From Blastocatellia bacterium (GTDB taxonomy: Bacteria > Acidobacteriota > Blastocatellia > UBA7656 > JADIYM01): DNA of 44,977 nt. The number at the start of each line of letters is the position of its first letter. Position 1 is the stretch's first letter. Shown piece after piece: positions 28,478-36,549 of the stretch. The position numbers and the translations under genes are program-made. The notes beneath the pieces were generated by a model, which was given only the letters and a program-made list of their open reading frames with translations, was not told the DNA's origin and made no database searches. Location of the stretch: positions 1 through 44,977 of the forward strand of contig JAJTWZ010000035.1 in assembly GCA_021463145.1 (NCBI GenBank). Direction: 5' to 3'.

Positions 28478-29265
28478 CCGCCACCCCCGCGCGCAAACAG
28501 ATAGAGCGTTCCCCGCGTGCCGGGACCGAGGTCTGCGACGGCGAACATCCGGTTGCGATCGTCCAGCGCAAGTCCTTCGATGGCTGGATAGTTTACGGCC
28601 AGTCGATTGAGCGTCTTCCCGCTCCGATTCACTTCGATGACGGCCTCCTCGAACCGTGCCGCAACCAGAAACGAAGCTCCTCCCGGAGTGGCGGCCACCG
28701 CGCCGATCGATTGCGTTTCGACCTTGGCACGGCTTGTGATCACGCCTTCCCTGCTGATGAAGACCAGTTCGGCAGGCCGTTCGAGCGCGAGGACGAACCC
28801 GTCCGCCGATTCGTCGTACGCGATTCCTTCGATCCCTGAGTTTCCCGTCCGCACATCCACTTTGAAGCGGCGCTTCACGTCACCTGCCCGTGTCAGTTCA
28901 ACGATCTCGGCGGTCGCCTCGTCCGCCACGAAGAGATGGCCCGACCTCGGGTCCAGGGCAACGCCCTCCAGATCCTTTCCGCCGACGTCGATACCGCTTC
29001 CCGACACGGCACCGTCCGGCGCGATACGGTGGAGCGTTCCCGTCTCGTCCGAAACCGTCCACAGAGTTCCCGTCTCAGGGTCGAAAACCAAGTCCGACGG
29101 CTCTTCGACGGCCTCACTCACCGGTCGTTCCAGGCCGAGCCGCAGACCGAAAAGCACGGAATCGGATCGAACCTTTTCGCCGTCGACGGCGTGCAGAACC
29201 GCACACCCGCACAACGAGACCGAGACGACGATCCAGGCGATGCTGATGGCGGCACGTCCGGGCAT
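28474..29265 (-). CDS. SdiA-regulated/YjiK-like beta-propeller lipoprotein
   Basis: This 263-residue protein starts with a lipoprotein-type signal (ISIAWIVVSVSLCGC). A propeller of the SdiA-regulated (YjiK, esterase-like) family follows: PSDLVFDPETGTLWTVSDET, GVALDPRSGHLFVADEAT, NSGIEGIAYDESADGFVLALE, and IEGLALDDRNRMFAVADLG repeat the strand pattern. Family function is poorly known; a calcium-binding or phytase-like envelope role has been suggested. ATG at 29265 is chosen because upstream sequence in the frame (to 29493) lacks a signal peptide and overlaps the divergent small membrane gene. Coupled to rlmB by a four-base overlap. Confidence 0.85.
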   Translation of the reverse strand: MPGRAAISIAWIVVSVSLCGCAVLHAVDGEKVRSDSVLFGLRLGLERPVSEAVEEPSDLVFDPETGTLWTVSDETGTLHRIAPDGAVSGSGIDVGGKDLEGVALDPRSGHLFVADEATAEIVELTRAGDVKRRFKVDVRTGNSGIEGIAYDESADGFVLALERPAELVFISREGVITSRAKVETQSIGAVAATPGGASFLVAARFEEAVIEVNRSGKTLNRLAVNYPAIEGLALDDRNRMFAVADLGPGTRGTLYLFARGGGG

Positions 29266-29343
29266 TCGCGAATGATACTTGGCCACCGGCAGGCGGCGCC
29301 AGAAATCGTGCCGTCTCGATCCGTCCGGCGGTACACTGACCGC

Positions 29344-29697
29344 ATGTTGATCGCCGTACTGGCGTGCATTGCCGGGATCGTCGTCGAGAATTGGTACTTT
29401 CCACAGGATCGATCGGCGCTGCTCGGCCGGTTTCTCGACTCGGGACGCCCCGCAGAGAGGCTCTCGCTGCTCGTCGGGCTGGTCCTGGGACACTCGGTCG
29501 TGCGCTGGCTCATCGCCTTCGCGGCCGCGGCGATGCTCGTCCTTGTCGTTCTCCAGATTCCTGGCCTACAGAGCGCTGTCAAGCGGGCAATCGACGGCGG
29601 CAGCATCTCCCTGGCCGCCTTCGACGCAATACTAGGCCTGGCCATATCGGCCGTCATGGCCTTGCTGGCGCTCGTTGCACGCCGCCTTGCCGCGTGA
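29344..29697 (+). CDS. small membrane protein, three predicted spans
   Basis: This 117-residue protein has three hydrophobic segments: LIAVLACIAGIVV, WLIAFAAAAMLVLVVLQI and AFDAILGLAISAVMALLALVA. The rest is short loops with few charges. The frame stays open upstream to 28936, but ATG at 29344 begins the hydrophobic part and the earlier region opposes the lipoprotein gene. No family is recognised. It lies between a divergent lipoprotein gene and the convergent broken DinB gene. Confidence 0.6.
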   Translation: MLIAVLACIAGIVVENWYFPQDRSALLGRFLDSGRPAERLSLLVGLVLGHSVVRWLIAFAAAAMLVLVVLQIPGLQSAVKRAIDGGSISLAAFDAILGLAISAVMALLALVARRLAA

Positions 29698-29718
29698 CGC
29701 AGAGGCTTCGCTACGCTG

Positions 29719-30162
29719 TTACGACCCGTCCGGTGCTGCCGAGGGTGGCCAGGCGCCGATCCGCTGGCGCAACGCAACGATCTTGCCGAAGTGATATGCG
29801 TTATGGACGGCCACGCAGTTAAGCTCGTCGGCCAGGGTCACGCCCGGCTCCAACTCGAGCGCCAGACGCTCGGGCGTCTGCCCCATCGCTGCCGCCGTGC
29901 GGGCACCGTCCAGGAACACGCGCACCAGGTCGTGCCACTGGTCTCCGTGTTCCGGAGCCTTGCTCGGGAATAAATCGCCGGTTGGACCGCTGCCCGGCTC
30001 GATGATGCTCTGCTGGTACCCCACCAGGTGTCACAGCTCCTCGTAGATCGAGTGCGATGCGCCGTCCGGGCGAAGCGCGACCTGCTCGAGCGTGAGCCCG
30101 GACAGAAGGTAGGCTCGCTCGGGAAACTCCCCGGCGAGAAACAGATGTTCCAGGGAATGCAT
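29719..30162 (-). pseudogene. DinB-family protein gene broken by a TGA at codon 44
   Basis: Reading from ATG at 30162 (AGGAG at 30170-30174, 7-base spacing) gives a DinB four-helix protein: MHSLEHLFLAGEFPERAYLL, then SIYEEL, a TGA at 30031-30033, then HLVGYQQSIIEP, and finally NCVAVHNAYHFGKIVALRQR with the terminal metal-binding histidines. DinB relatives usually have tryptophan exactly before this HLV histidine, so a single TGG-to-TGA change explains the break. Everything else is intact, 147 codons in all. The longest downstream fragment could restart at GTG 30024 but would lose the first helix. The product was probably a small bacillithiol-transferase-like or stress-induced enzyme. Confidence 0.85.
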
Positions 30163-30308
30163 CCCATCGCTCCTTTTATCTGTTCGATTCCAGGTCCTAC
30201 GTATTCTGAGTTTTCAGACTTCGCTGTCAGTGCGAAGCAATCAGACGAACGCCGCAGGATGCGTTCGTGCGGCCTCGCTCTCAGAGGTGGCAGCCGAGTG
30301 AGTCTCCG
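30163..30308. other. upstream gap of the broken DinB gene
   Basis: No credible gene is seen. This part of the 477-base gap between divergent genes must contain the DinB promoter on the minus strand. No clear promoter pair was found by eye. Confidence 0.4.
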
Positions 30309-30399
30309 AGGTTCGGCCCCTTTCCAGAAAAGATGAGTTTCGCACCCAAATCGTCATCGGGAAAGGAGTCATGCGAACCCTCGCGAAGCCGGCGAACCT
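30309..30399 (+). other. possible structured RNA or operator region with three-way-junction fold
   Basis: AGGTTCG at 30309-30315 pairs with CGAACCT at 30393-30399. Inside, CCTTTCC at 30319-30325 pairs with GGAAAGG at 30360-30366, and GCGA-ACCC-TCGC forms a hairpin at 30373-30384. Together these make a three-way junction. The conserved bases of c-di-GMP, cobalamin, glycine and SAM riboswitches were not recognised. It lies upstream of the proposed promoter of the next gene, so it would need its own start site to act as a leader. Confidence 0.25.
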
Positions 30400-30513
30400 A
30401 GAGACGCCCCGATCAAGAGTAATTCCCGCTGACAAATCGTCTGAACGTCGACGCCACGGAAGGGGCGGACGGACCTCCGGCACCTGCCGCGTAGCGGTCT
30501 TGTTCAACTGAGG

Positions 30514-30542
30514 TTGAGCGTCGCGCGAGTATGGAGTACAAA
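30514..30542 (+). promoter_or_regulatory. sigma-70-type promoter of the secreted protein gene
   Basis: TTGAGC at 30514-30519 and TACAAA at 30537-30542 are 17 bases apart. Transcription would start near 30549, leaving a leader of about 90 bases before ATG 30640. The ribosome site GGAG at 30628-30631 is eight bases from the start. Confidence 0.5.
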
Positions 30543-30639
30543 TTCATGTGGCCCACTGGCGCTTGCGGAATGGCGCCCGATTCGTCGCCCGATCTCTTTA
30601 TTGCCGCTCTCTGCGGCTCAAGCCTCTGGAGAAAAACTC

Positions 30640-31965
30640 ATGAAGTACCTACCCGCGCGGGCAGTCATTTCGTCCCTCGTTGCTACGCTGCCGCTTGTTG
30701 TGGCCGTCGTCGCATCGGGATCGGGCGTCTCCGGGCAGGCCGGCGGCGCGTCACTGCACAGTCCGTTCGGCTCTACGTCGCGCAGTAGCTCCACGGCTAC
30801 GAAGGTTGCGAACCCCCCGGGCACGCAACTTCTGTCGCTCGACGACGGTTCGTTCGAATCGGCGCTCGGTGTAACGGACCAGTACAACGAGATCGGATCA
30901 CAGGCGGTGTACCTGAATCGATTCACGCCGGATGCGAGCCAGCTTCCAATAACGATCGACACCATTGCAATCCTGTTTCCCGTCGAAACGGAGTACCCGA
31001 CCGGCCTGATGCCGGGTATGCCTTTCGAAGTGCTCGTCTATCTTGACCCATCCTCGAATGAAAACCCGATCGCCGCGTCGCTCGTACGTCGTCAAGCGTT
31101 CCTCGTCTATCCGAGCAACTACGAATTCCAATACATCACCCTCGACGAGCCGGTAACCGTCGACCAGGGAACGGTGTACATCGGTTTCACGAACTCGATC
31201 ACAGCCCAGACGAATGCGCCGATCTTCCCGGGCGCCATTGACACCGACACGCTGTCGCTTTTGTCGTTCGCGTTCTTCAACACCGAACTCTATTCGCACT
31301 TCGACGGGACTTTGCTGTCGGAAGCGACGAGCGGCCCGGTCGTTCTGAATGGGACGTGGCTCATCCGGGCGTATTACTCGACTGGCGGGGCGATGAGAAT
31401 CTGCTGGAGCCCGCCGACCGGCTCGGGCCAGGCGCCGCCTACGGACGCTCGCGTCTGCACACCGACGGGTGGCGGAGCGGTGCTTCCGGCAGCGGAACAG
31501 GGTCCGCGCGACACGTTGATCGGTTACAACGTCTACCGCGGAACTTCGCCAGGTGTGACAGCCACGCCCGGAAACTTCTTCACGTCGGTCGGACCAAGCC
31601 AGACCTCCGCCGGATCGTCCGTGGCGCCCGGCGGGTCGTTCTTCGTCGTGACCGGTGTGTACGACACTGGAGAAAGCAGCGCGTCGAACGAAGTCAATGC
31701 GACCCCTGGCGTCGTGACTTCTGTAAAGGTCAAGTCGACGAAGGTAGTCACCAAAGGCGCCGGATTCACGGCAACCGTTCAGGTTTTCGTCGACGGCATT
31801 CCTTTTGCCGAACCGGCAACGGTCAAAGCACTGAAGAAGGTCACCCAGAAAGGCAATCTGCTGACGGGCCAGTCGGTGCGGGAATACCTTTCCTCGCACG
31901 GGGGCTCGGCACGGATGACGATTCGAAATGAATCGGGCGCTACCGTGACGAGGCCGATTCCCTAG
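30640..31965 (+). CDS. secreted protein with fibronectin-III-like and IPT-like modules
   Basis: This 441-residue protein has a signal peptide (ISSLVATLPLVVAVVASGSG) and a serine-rich linker. A beta domain at about 65-250 looks like a carbohydrate- or ligand-binding sandwich (SLDDGSFESALG, PITIDTIAILFPVE). A fibronectin-III-like piece follows (LIGYNVYRGTSPG, SFFVVTGVYDTGESSASNEV), then a C-terminal module (VTQKGNLLTGQSVREYL, GGSARMTIRNESGA) of the IPT-like type common in secreted proteins of Acidobacteriota. No catalytic motif is seen. It is probably surface-exposed or released, binding function unknown. The start is supported by GGAG. Confidence 0.8.
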   Translation: MKYLPARAVISSLVATLPLVVAVVASGSGVSGQAGGASLHSPFGSTSRSSSTATKVANPPGTQLLSLDDGSFESALGVTDQYNEIGSQAVYLNRFTPDASQLPITIDTIAILFPVETEYPTGLMPGMPFEVLVYLDPSSNENPIAASLVRRQAFLVYPSNYEFQYITLDEPVTVDQGTVYIGFTNSITAQTNAPIFPGAIDTDTLSLLSFAFFNTELYSHFDGTLLSEATSGPVVLNGTWLIRAYYSTGGAMRICWSPPTGSGQAPPTDARVCTPTGGGAVLPAAEQGPRDTLIGYNVYRGTSPGVTATPGNFFTSVGPSQTSAGSSVAPGGSFFVVTGVYDTGESSASNEVNATPGVVTSVKVKSTKVVTKGAGFTATVQVFVDGIPFAEPATVKALKKVTQKGNLLTGQSVREYLSSHGGSARMTIRNESGATVTRPIP

Positions 31966-31988
31966 TTCTTCACCATAAGGCGACTTTG

Positions 31989-32044
31989 GCGCCTTTGCGT
32001 GACCGGCAATCGTCCTGTCGACGAAAGCCGTTGCGCAAAGGCGC
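31989..32044. terminator. bidirectional hairpin between the secreted protein gene and the tRNA operon
   Basis: GCGCCTTTGCG at 31989-31999 pairs perfectly with CGCAAAGGCGC at 32034-32044. Shorter paired segments (CGGC/GCCG, CGTC/GACG) continue inside. It lies 23 bases after the plus-strand stop and 10 bases after the tRNA-Cys 3' end on the other strand. A T-run is lacking, so efficiency is uncertain. Confidence 0.6.
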
Positions 32045-32054
32045 TGGTCGCGAG

Positions 32055-32126
32055 AGGCGACGATCGGAGTCGAACCGATGTGTAGAGGCTTTGCAGGCCC
32101 CCGCCTTACCACTTGGCCACGCCGCC
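32055..32126 (-). tRNA. tRNA-Cys (anticodon GCA)
   Basis: Acceptor stem GGCGGCG pairs with CGTCGCC (one G-U), followed by discriminator T, as expected for tRNA-Cys. The anticodon loop reads CTGCAAA, and the T arm has GGTTCGACTCC. The 72-base gene lacks an encoded CCA. It follows tRNA-Gly in the same transcript. Confidence 0.96.
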
Positions 32127-32183
32127 GATCGATCCTGGAACGAGAGAAGCGGCCACGTCGGGCCGCTTCAGGATCGAAAGCTT

Positions 32184-32258
<75 letters not shown>

Positions 32259-32272
32259 TCAGCGAAGGCGTG

Positions 32273-32301
32273 AGCATACTGGCGGGTCCTGGGGCTGTCA
32301 A
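32273..32301 (-). promoter_or_regulatory. promoter of the tRNA-Gly/tRNA-Cys operon
   Basis: On the minus strand a perfect TTGACA (32296-32301) and TATGCT (32273-32278) are 17 bases apart, the latter ending 14 bases before tRNA-Gly. With the promoter at 23917 this is the best match to the sigma-70 consensus in the window. Confidence 0.8.
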
Positions 32302-32432
32302 GAACCGAGTTCAGCGGCGATCCGGAAGAACGGTCAGGGCTCATCGGATTGTCGGCCAATGACTACAAGGACCCGTTCCTGCAACCAGGCCGCGAAATCC
32401 CTGTAAATCCTGCCTACTCTCCCTCTACCTAT

Positions 32433-34190
32433 TCACGCATAACGCGTCACGGCGAAGAGGCGAACCTCACCCATTCCCTCGAAGTCCGCCGTGCCTCGGT
32501 CTTCGAACTCGATTCCCGATCCGGCCACGATGTCTTTCACGGTGCCCGTGACAAGCACCTCTCCGGAAGAGGCAAGCCTCGCCACATGCGCGCCAATCTC
32601 GACTGCAAGGCCGCCGGTGCCCGACGGCCGGACTTCGCACTCACCGGTGTGCAACCCGGCGCGGACTTCCACGCCGAGCCGGCGAGCCACGTCGCGAATC
32701 GCACAAGCGCATCGAATCGCCCGAGCCGGACCGTCGAAGGTGGCAGTGACACGGGAGTCAAGCACCTCCGCCGCGCTCCCTCTGAACAACTGGATCTCCC
32801 GGCCCACATGCGACACGAACCGGTACAACAGGCCACGACCTCCCGATGCCGCGCTCTCCGGTGAAGGCGTCGGAACGCTGTCTATGAAGGCAACCAGAAC
32901 CGTTGCAAGCACGCGATCTAGATCCGGGGCGTGACGGGCGCCGGTCAGGAACTCTTCGATCTCGTCCAGGATCGCGTCCTGATCGCCAACGAACGGTAAA
33001 TGGTCGGCACCGGGCAATTCGACGAACTTGGCGCCAGGGATGCGTTCGGCGACGAATCGGCCTTCTTCCACGCGCAAGCACGTGTCGCCGGTCCTGTGAA
33101 GGACAAGCGTCGGGACGCGGACGGACCGCAGAATACTCCTGACGTCAATCTCGGCATTCATTCGCGTCAGCGCAACGGCAGCCGCCGGACTTGCGCCCAT
33201 TCGAAGATACGCCGCCCACCACTGCCGGAATTCCGGGTCCTCGGCTCGGCTGGGCGCGCGCTCGTCGATTCCGACCGGGCCTCCCCAGTCTCTCTGCAGC
33301 ATTTGGAGAAACGCCTCGCGCTGCTCGACGGTCGGTCCCCAGGGATAATCTGCTTCACGAAGCCGCTTCGCATACGTCCCAATCATGACGAGCGCAACCG
33401 TCTTCTCCGGGTAGGTCGCGGCGAACAATGCGCTCATCGGGCCGCCCTCCGATACCCCGATCAACGCCGCCTGCGTCGACCCGACGGCGTCCATCACCGC
33501 GCGCACGTCGTCCATTCGCTGCTCGAGTGTGGGCAACTCCTTGAGCGACACGCGGTCGGAAAGACCGGTGCCGCGCTTGTCGAACAGGATCAAGCGCGAA
33601 AAAGCAGCCAGACGGGACAGGAAGCGCGCAAAGTCCAGGTTCTTCCAGTAATACTCGAGATGCGAGACCCAGCCCATCACGAACACGACGTCGATCGGCC
33701 CATCTCCGACGACCTGATAGGCAATGTTGACGTCGGCGCTCTGCGCATAGTGGATTTCGGGCGGCCGGCGGATGATCTTAACCTTCGACCCGTCATCGGT
33801 GCGAGGGGAGCCGACGGCCACGGGAGCGGCCGCCTCGGCTGCCGCGACGGGCAACCCACCCGAGTCGAACTGGCGGACCTTGTCGGCAAACCTGTAACCG
33901 CGACGCGGAACGGTCTCTATGTACTGTCCCCCATCCGCACGCTCGCCAAGCGCCTTGCGCACCAGCGACACATTCACCGCCAGGTTCGCTTCCTCCACGA
34001 ACGCGTCGGGCCAGATCGCCTCGAGAAGCACCTCCTTCTCGAGTACCCGGCCCGCATTACGGACGAAAAACGCGAGCGTGTCGAACGCCTTGGGCGTGAG
34101 CGCGACGTTCTCTCCATCCCGCAACAGGACCCGTTCGGTGAAGTCCAGGCGAAAGGGACCGAAATCGTAGTAGCGCGTTCGAGATTCCAT
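32433..34190 (-). CDS. winged-helix / alpha-beta hydrolase / cyclase-like three-domain regulator
   Basis: This 585-residue protein begins with an OmpR/CadC-type winged helix (residues 6-102; PKAFDTLAFFVRNAGRVL, YIETVPRRGYRF). An alpha/beta-hydrolase follows (about 145-415) with LFDKRGTGLSDR, nucleophile Ser247 in GVSEGG, Asp369 and His397. The C-terminus (about 425-585) is a class III nucleotide cyclase-like domain (GPARAIRCACAIRD, VEVRAGLHTGECE). The cyclase part is damaged: the first metal site is FIDS with one aspartate left, the GDG loop is altered to LDSRV, and the transition-state Arg is His535. It may sense a ligand by the hydrolase fold. ATG at 34190 excludes a basic non-homologous extension. 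It diverges from the ECF sigma operon. Confidence 0.85.
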   Translation of the reverse strand: MESRTRYYDFGPFRLDFTERVLLRDGENVALTPKAFDTLAFFVRNAGRVLEKEVLLEAIWPDAFVEEANLAVNVSLVRKALGERADGGQYIETVPRRGYRFADKVRQFDSGGLPVAAAEAAAPVAVGSPRTDDGSKVKIIRRPPEIHYAQSADVNIAYQVVGDGPIDVVFVMGWVSHLEYYWKNLDFARFLSRLAAFSRLILFDKRGTGLSDRVSLKELPTLEQRMDDVRAVMDAVGSTQAALIGVSEGGPMSALFAATYPEKTVALVMIGTYAKRLREADYPWGPTVEQREAFLQMLQRDWGGPVGIDERAPSRAEDPEFRQWWAAYLRMGASPAAAVALTRMNAEIDVRSILRSVRVPTLVLHRTGDTCLRVEEGRFVAERIPGAKFVELPGADHLPFVGDQDAILDEIEEFLTGARHAPDLDRVLATVLVAFIDSVPTPSPESAASGGRGLLYRFVSHVGREIQLFRGSAAEVLDSRVTATFDGPARAIRCACAIRDVARRLGVEVRAGLHTGECEVRPSGTGGLAVEIGAHVARLASSGEVLVTGTVKDIVAGSGIEFEDRGTADFEGMGEVRLFAVTRYA

Positions 34191-34303
34191 GATTCGGGCA
34201 GTTCCGCGGTGGCGAGTATACGCAGCACCGGGCACCCTGGCTCCATTTTTTGCATTCGAAACCTTGTTGGACCGCGTATAGGGGTTCGAACGCGATTTGA
34301 TAC

Positions 34304-34849
34304 GTGGCCATTCAGAATCCAAACGAGACGTTCGATGCCGCGCGGCTAGGCGACCACGCCGCGTTCGCCTCGCTCGTTCGAGAGCATCAGGCGATGGTCT
34401 TCAGCATCGGGCTCAATTCGACTCGCGACCGCGCACTTGCCGAGGAACTGGCTCAGGAAGTGTTTATGGAGCTCTACAAGTCGCTGCAGTCGCTCCAGAG
34501 CGCCGCACACGTGCGATTCTGGTTACGGCGCGTTACGAGCCATCGCTGCATCGACGCGATGAAGCAGCGCCGGGTTCGAAATTTCGTGGGCCTCGACGAA
34601 GTGCCGGAGCCGGCGGCGCCGGCCAGTCCCACCGACCCTTTGCTGAGCAGGCGCCTGCAGCGGATCGTTGCGGCGCTGCCGGAACCAGCGCGAATGATCG
34701 TGATCCTCAGATTTCAGGAAGACCTCCGACCCGCCGACATCGCCGAGATTCTCGAACTTCCTGTAAACACCGTAAAAAGCCACCTCCACCGTTCGCTTGC
34801 CATACTCCGCGGCAAGCTCGAGCCGACGATCCACGAGGTTCCCGCATGA
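34304..34849 (+). CDS. ECF-family RNA polymerase sigma factor
   Basis: This 181-residue sigma-70 factor has region 2 (FASLVREHQAMVFSIGLNST, AEELAQEVFMELYKSLQSL) and region 4 (LQRIVAALPEPARMIVILRF, LRPADIAEILELPVNTVKSHLHRSLAIL), without regions 1 and 3, as in ECF factors. The start is GTG at 34304; no better in-frame start precedes region 2. The stop overlaps the next gene by four bases. The operon runs sigma, membrane protein, DUF4252, hypothetical, so the sigma factor probably controls an envelope response and likely its own operon. Target genes are not known. Confidence 0.94.
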   Translation: MAIQNPNETFDAARLGDHAAFASLVREHQAMVFSIGLNSTRDRALAEELAQEVFMELYKSLQSLQSAAHVRFWLRRVTSHRCIDAMKQRRVRNFVGLDEVPEPAAPASPTDPLLSRRLQRIVAALPEPARMIVILRFQEDLRPADIAEILELPVNTVKSHLHRSLAILRGKLEPTIHEVPA

Positions 34850-35427
34850 ACGATCTGGAATCCGAACTTCGCGCGGCACTCGCGCGAGAGGAGCCGCCCG
34901 GCGATTTCACCGGGCGCGTGCTCCGCTCGCTGCCGTCCCACGCATCGACCGTAGTCCTCGCTCCGGCCCCGCCGGGCAGGCGCCGGGTCTGGCTGCCAGT
35001 GGCGGCAGCACTTGCGCTCGGAGCCGCCACCCTTGGAATCGCCGTTCTCTCGCCAGGCAAGCGTGTCGACGTCACTAGCGGCGTCACCAACACTGACGTA
35101 ACCAGTCCAAGAGCGCCAATCTTCGACGGCGGACCTAGCCGGACCACGGACAGGCCCGCCGAACCTTCAGACCTCGTGCCGAAAAACCCACCCCCGCGTG
35201 TCTCGCACCCGATGCGCCCGAGGCGGGCAATCCGTCCAACGAAGATCCAGGACCGTGACCTGACGCGAGAGCAGGAAGCACGGGCATACCTCGCCGCGCG
35301 TCAGTTGCGGCTGGCGCTCACCATCACGAGCGAGAAACTGCGCGACGCTCAACGCAGCGTCACGAATCGCTCCGAACTTCCAACGGGTCGTGGCCCGGAA
35401 CCTGTCGACCGAGGTAACGCACGATGA
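34846..35427 (+). CDS. probable anti-sigma factor, single membrane span
   Basis: This 193-residue protein has an N-terminal helix (MNDLESELRAALAREEPPGDF), a membrane span at about 45-65 (VWLPVAAALALGAATLGIAVL), then a proline-rich, basic exported part ending in a helical stretch (REQEARAYLAARQLRLALTI). It overlaps the sigma gene (ATGA) and the DUF4252 gene (ATGA), which points to stoichiometric production. No zinc-finger HxxxCxxC motif is seen, so if it is an anti-sigma it belongs to a ZAS-less class. The assignment rests on position and topology. Confidence 0.7.
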   Translation: MNDLESELRAALAREEPPGDFTGRVLRSLPSHASTVVLAPAPPGRRRVWLPVAAALALGAATLGIAVLSPGKRVDVTSGVTNTDVTSPRAPIFDGGPSRTTDRPAEPSDLVPKNPPPRVSHPMRPRRAIRPTKIQDRDLTREQEARAYLAARQLRLALTITSEKLRDAQRSVTNRSELPTGRGPEPVDRGNAR

Positions 35428-36014
35428 ACTTTCTCCCCAACGCACTCACTCGTCCCCTTCTGGCATTCGCCGCACTTGCTGCGCTCTCGTCGCCGGCGCT
35501 GGCACAGAACCCGAAGCTGCAGCTCGACAGCCTCTCTCGCCTGGAATCCAAGGCATCGAGAACCATCGACGTCACTATCGATCGCGAGCTCATGGGTCTC
35601 GCTTCCAAGGCGCTGTCGAGCGAGAACGGCGCCAACGCCGGCAAGGTGCGAGATCTGATCGCGGGTATTCAGGAGATCTACGTCCGCGGCTACGAGTTCG
35701 ATACCGAAGGCGCGTTCGACAAGGCGGATGTCGATGCGATCCGGGCGCAGGTTTCCGGCCCCGGATGGAGCCGCATCTCGAGCGTACGGACGCGGAAAGG
35801 CATCGACAATGCCGAGGTCTATGTCATGCACGGAGCCGGAAAGGTGAAAGGCCTCGTCATTCTCGTCTCGGAGCCGAAGGAACTGACGGTCGTCAACATC
35901 GTTGGCGAGATCGATCCCGAACGTCTGAGCGAACTCGACGGCGACTTCGGAATTCCCCGCATCGAGCTTAAGCGGGACACCGGCACGAAGCCGGCCCCCG
36001 AGGGCCGTTCATAG
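35424..36014 (+). CDS. DUF4252 domain secreted protein
   Basis: This 196-residue protein has a signal peptide cleaved after ALA and a DUF4252 domain: DVTIDRELMGLASKALSS, GIQEIYVRGYEFDTEG, WSRISSVRTRKGIDNAEVYV, GKVKGLVILVSEPKELTVVNIVGEID. DUF4252 genes in Acidobacteriota and Bacteroidota regularly follow ECF sigma/anti-sigma pairs; function unknown, possibly a periplasmic signal or target of the system. Its start overlaps the putative anti-sigma gene by four bases. The last ten residues are disordered. Confidence 0.9.
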   Translation: MNFLPNALTRPLLAFAALAALSSPALAQNPKLQLDSLSRLESKASRTIDVTIDRELMGLASKALSSENGANAGKVRDLIAGIQEIYVRGYEFDTEGAFDKADVDAIRAQVSGPGWSRISSVRTRKGIDNAEVYVMHGAGKVKGLVILVSEPKELTVVNIVGEIDPERLSELDGDFGIPRIELKRDTGTKPAPEGRS

Positions 36015-36030
36015 CGAAGGGGGAGCGGAA

Positions 36031-36504
36031 ATGACAAGGGCCAATGGCATTTTACTCGTCGTCGCCATCGCCGTGCTTCTCGTGCCGATCAGCGTGGCGC
36101 GAGCAGCCGACGCGGAGTTCGAGGCCGTCGCCAGGCACTTCGAGTCGACCTACAACGTACGCCGCAACGAACCGAAGGCCTCGTGGTTCGCAAACGTCGC
36201 GATGCGATTGGTGCAGCCGAAGGGCGTCAAGACTCTGCGAATCGCGACCTTCGAAAACCTGAATGGTCCAGTCACCGATCCTCGACTCGGCGAAGTTGTG
36301 CGCAACAGCCTCGACAAGACCTGGAAAGCAGTCGTCCGCGAGACTTCACGAGTCGACCGCGACCAGACGTTCGTTTATGTCCGGCAGGCAGGCGACAGTC
36401 TCGAAGTGCTGATCGTCTCGGTGGACATCGAGGAAGCCACCGTCATCAAGGCAAGGGTCGATCCGAAAGCGGCCGGAAGCTGGCTCGAGTATCTGGACTC
36501 GTGA
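36031..36504 (+). CDS. secreted protein, last gene of the sigma operon
   Basis: This 157-residue protein has a signal peptide (cleavage near ARA-AD) and an alpha-beta domain. Its C-terminal part (GDSLEVLIVSVDIEEATVIKARVDP) resembles the last strands of DUF4252, so it may be a distant paralogue of the preceding protein. GGGGGAG at 36018-36024 is the ribosome site, 7 bases ahead of ATG 36031. No membrane span beyond the signal peptide and no catalytic motif were seen. Co-expressed with the sigma factor by position (16 bases after the DUF4252 stop). Confidence 0.8.
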   Translation: MTRANGILLVVAIAVLLVPISVARAADAEFEAVARHFESTYNVRRNEPKASWFANVAMRLVQPKGVKTLRIATFENLNGPVTDPRLGEVVRNSLDKTWKAVVRETSRVDRDQTFVYVRQAGDSLEVLIVSVDIEEATVIKARVDPKAAGSWLEYLDS

Positions 36505-36549
36505 TTGACTGGGCCTTCCGGCGCATTCCCTCGCACCGGAAGCCAGTCG

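Noticed and set aside
29719-30162. Selenocysteine or recoded tryptophan at the TGA of the DinB gene
   Set aside because: TGA ends many other genes in the window, the expected residue is Trp not Cys, and no SECIS-like hairpin directly after the codon was seen.
30309-30399. c-di-GMP (GEMM-I) riboswitch
   Set aside because: GCGAAGCC and CGAACCTA faintly recall it, but the AGGGCAAACC and GACGCAAAGCC consensus elements and the GAAA tetraloop are missing.
34297-35427. Single 376-residue gene spanning sigma and anti-sigma regions
   Set aside because: Its first 183 residues are the wrong frame of the ECF sigma gene; the real product begins at ATG 34846.
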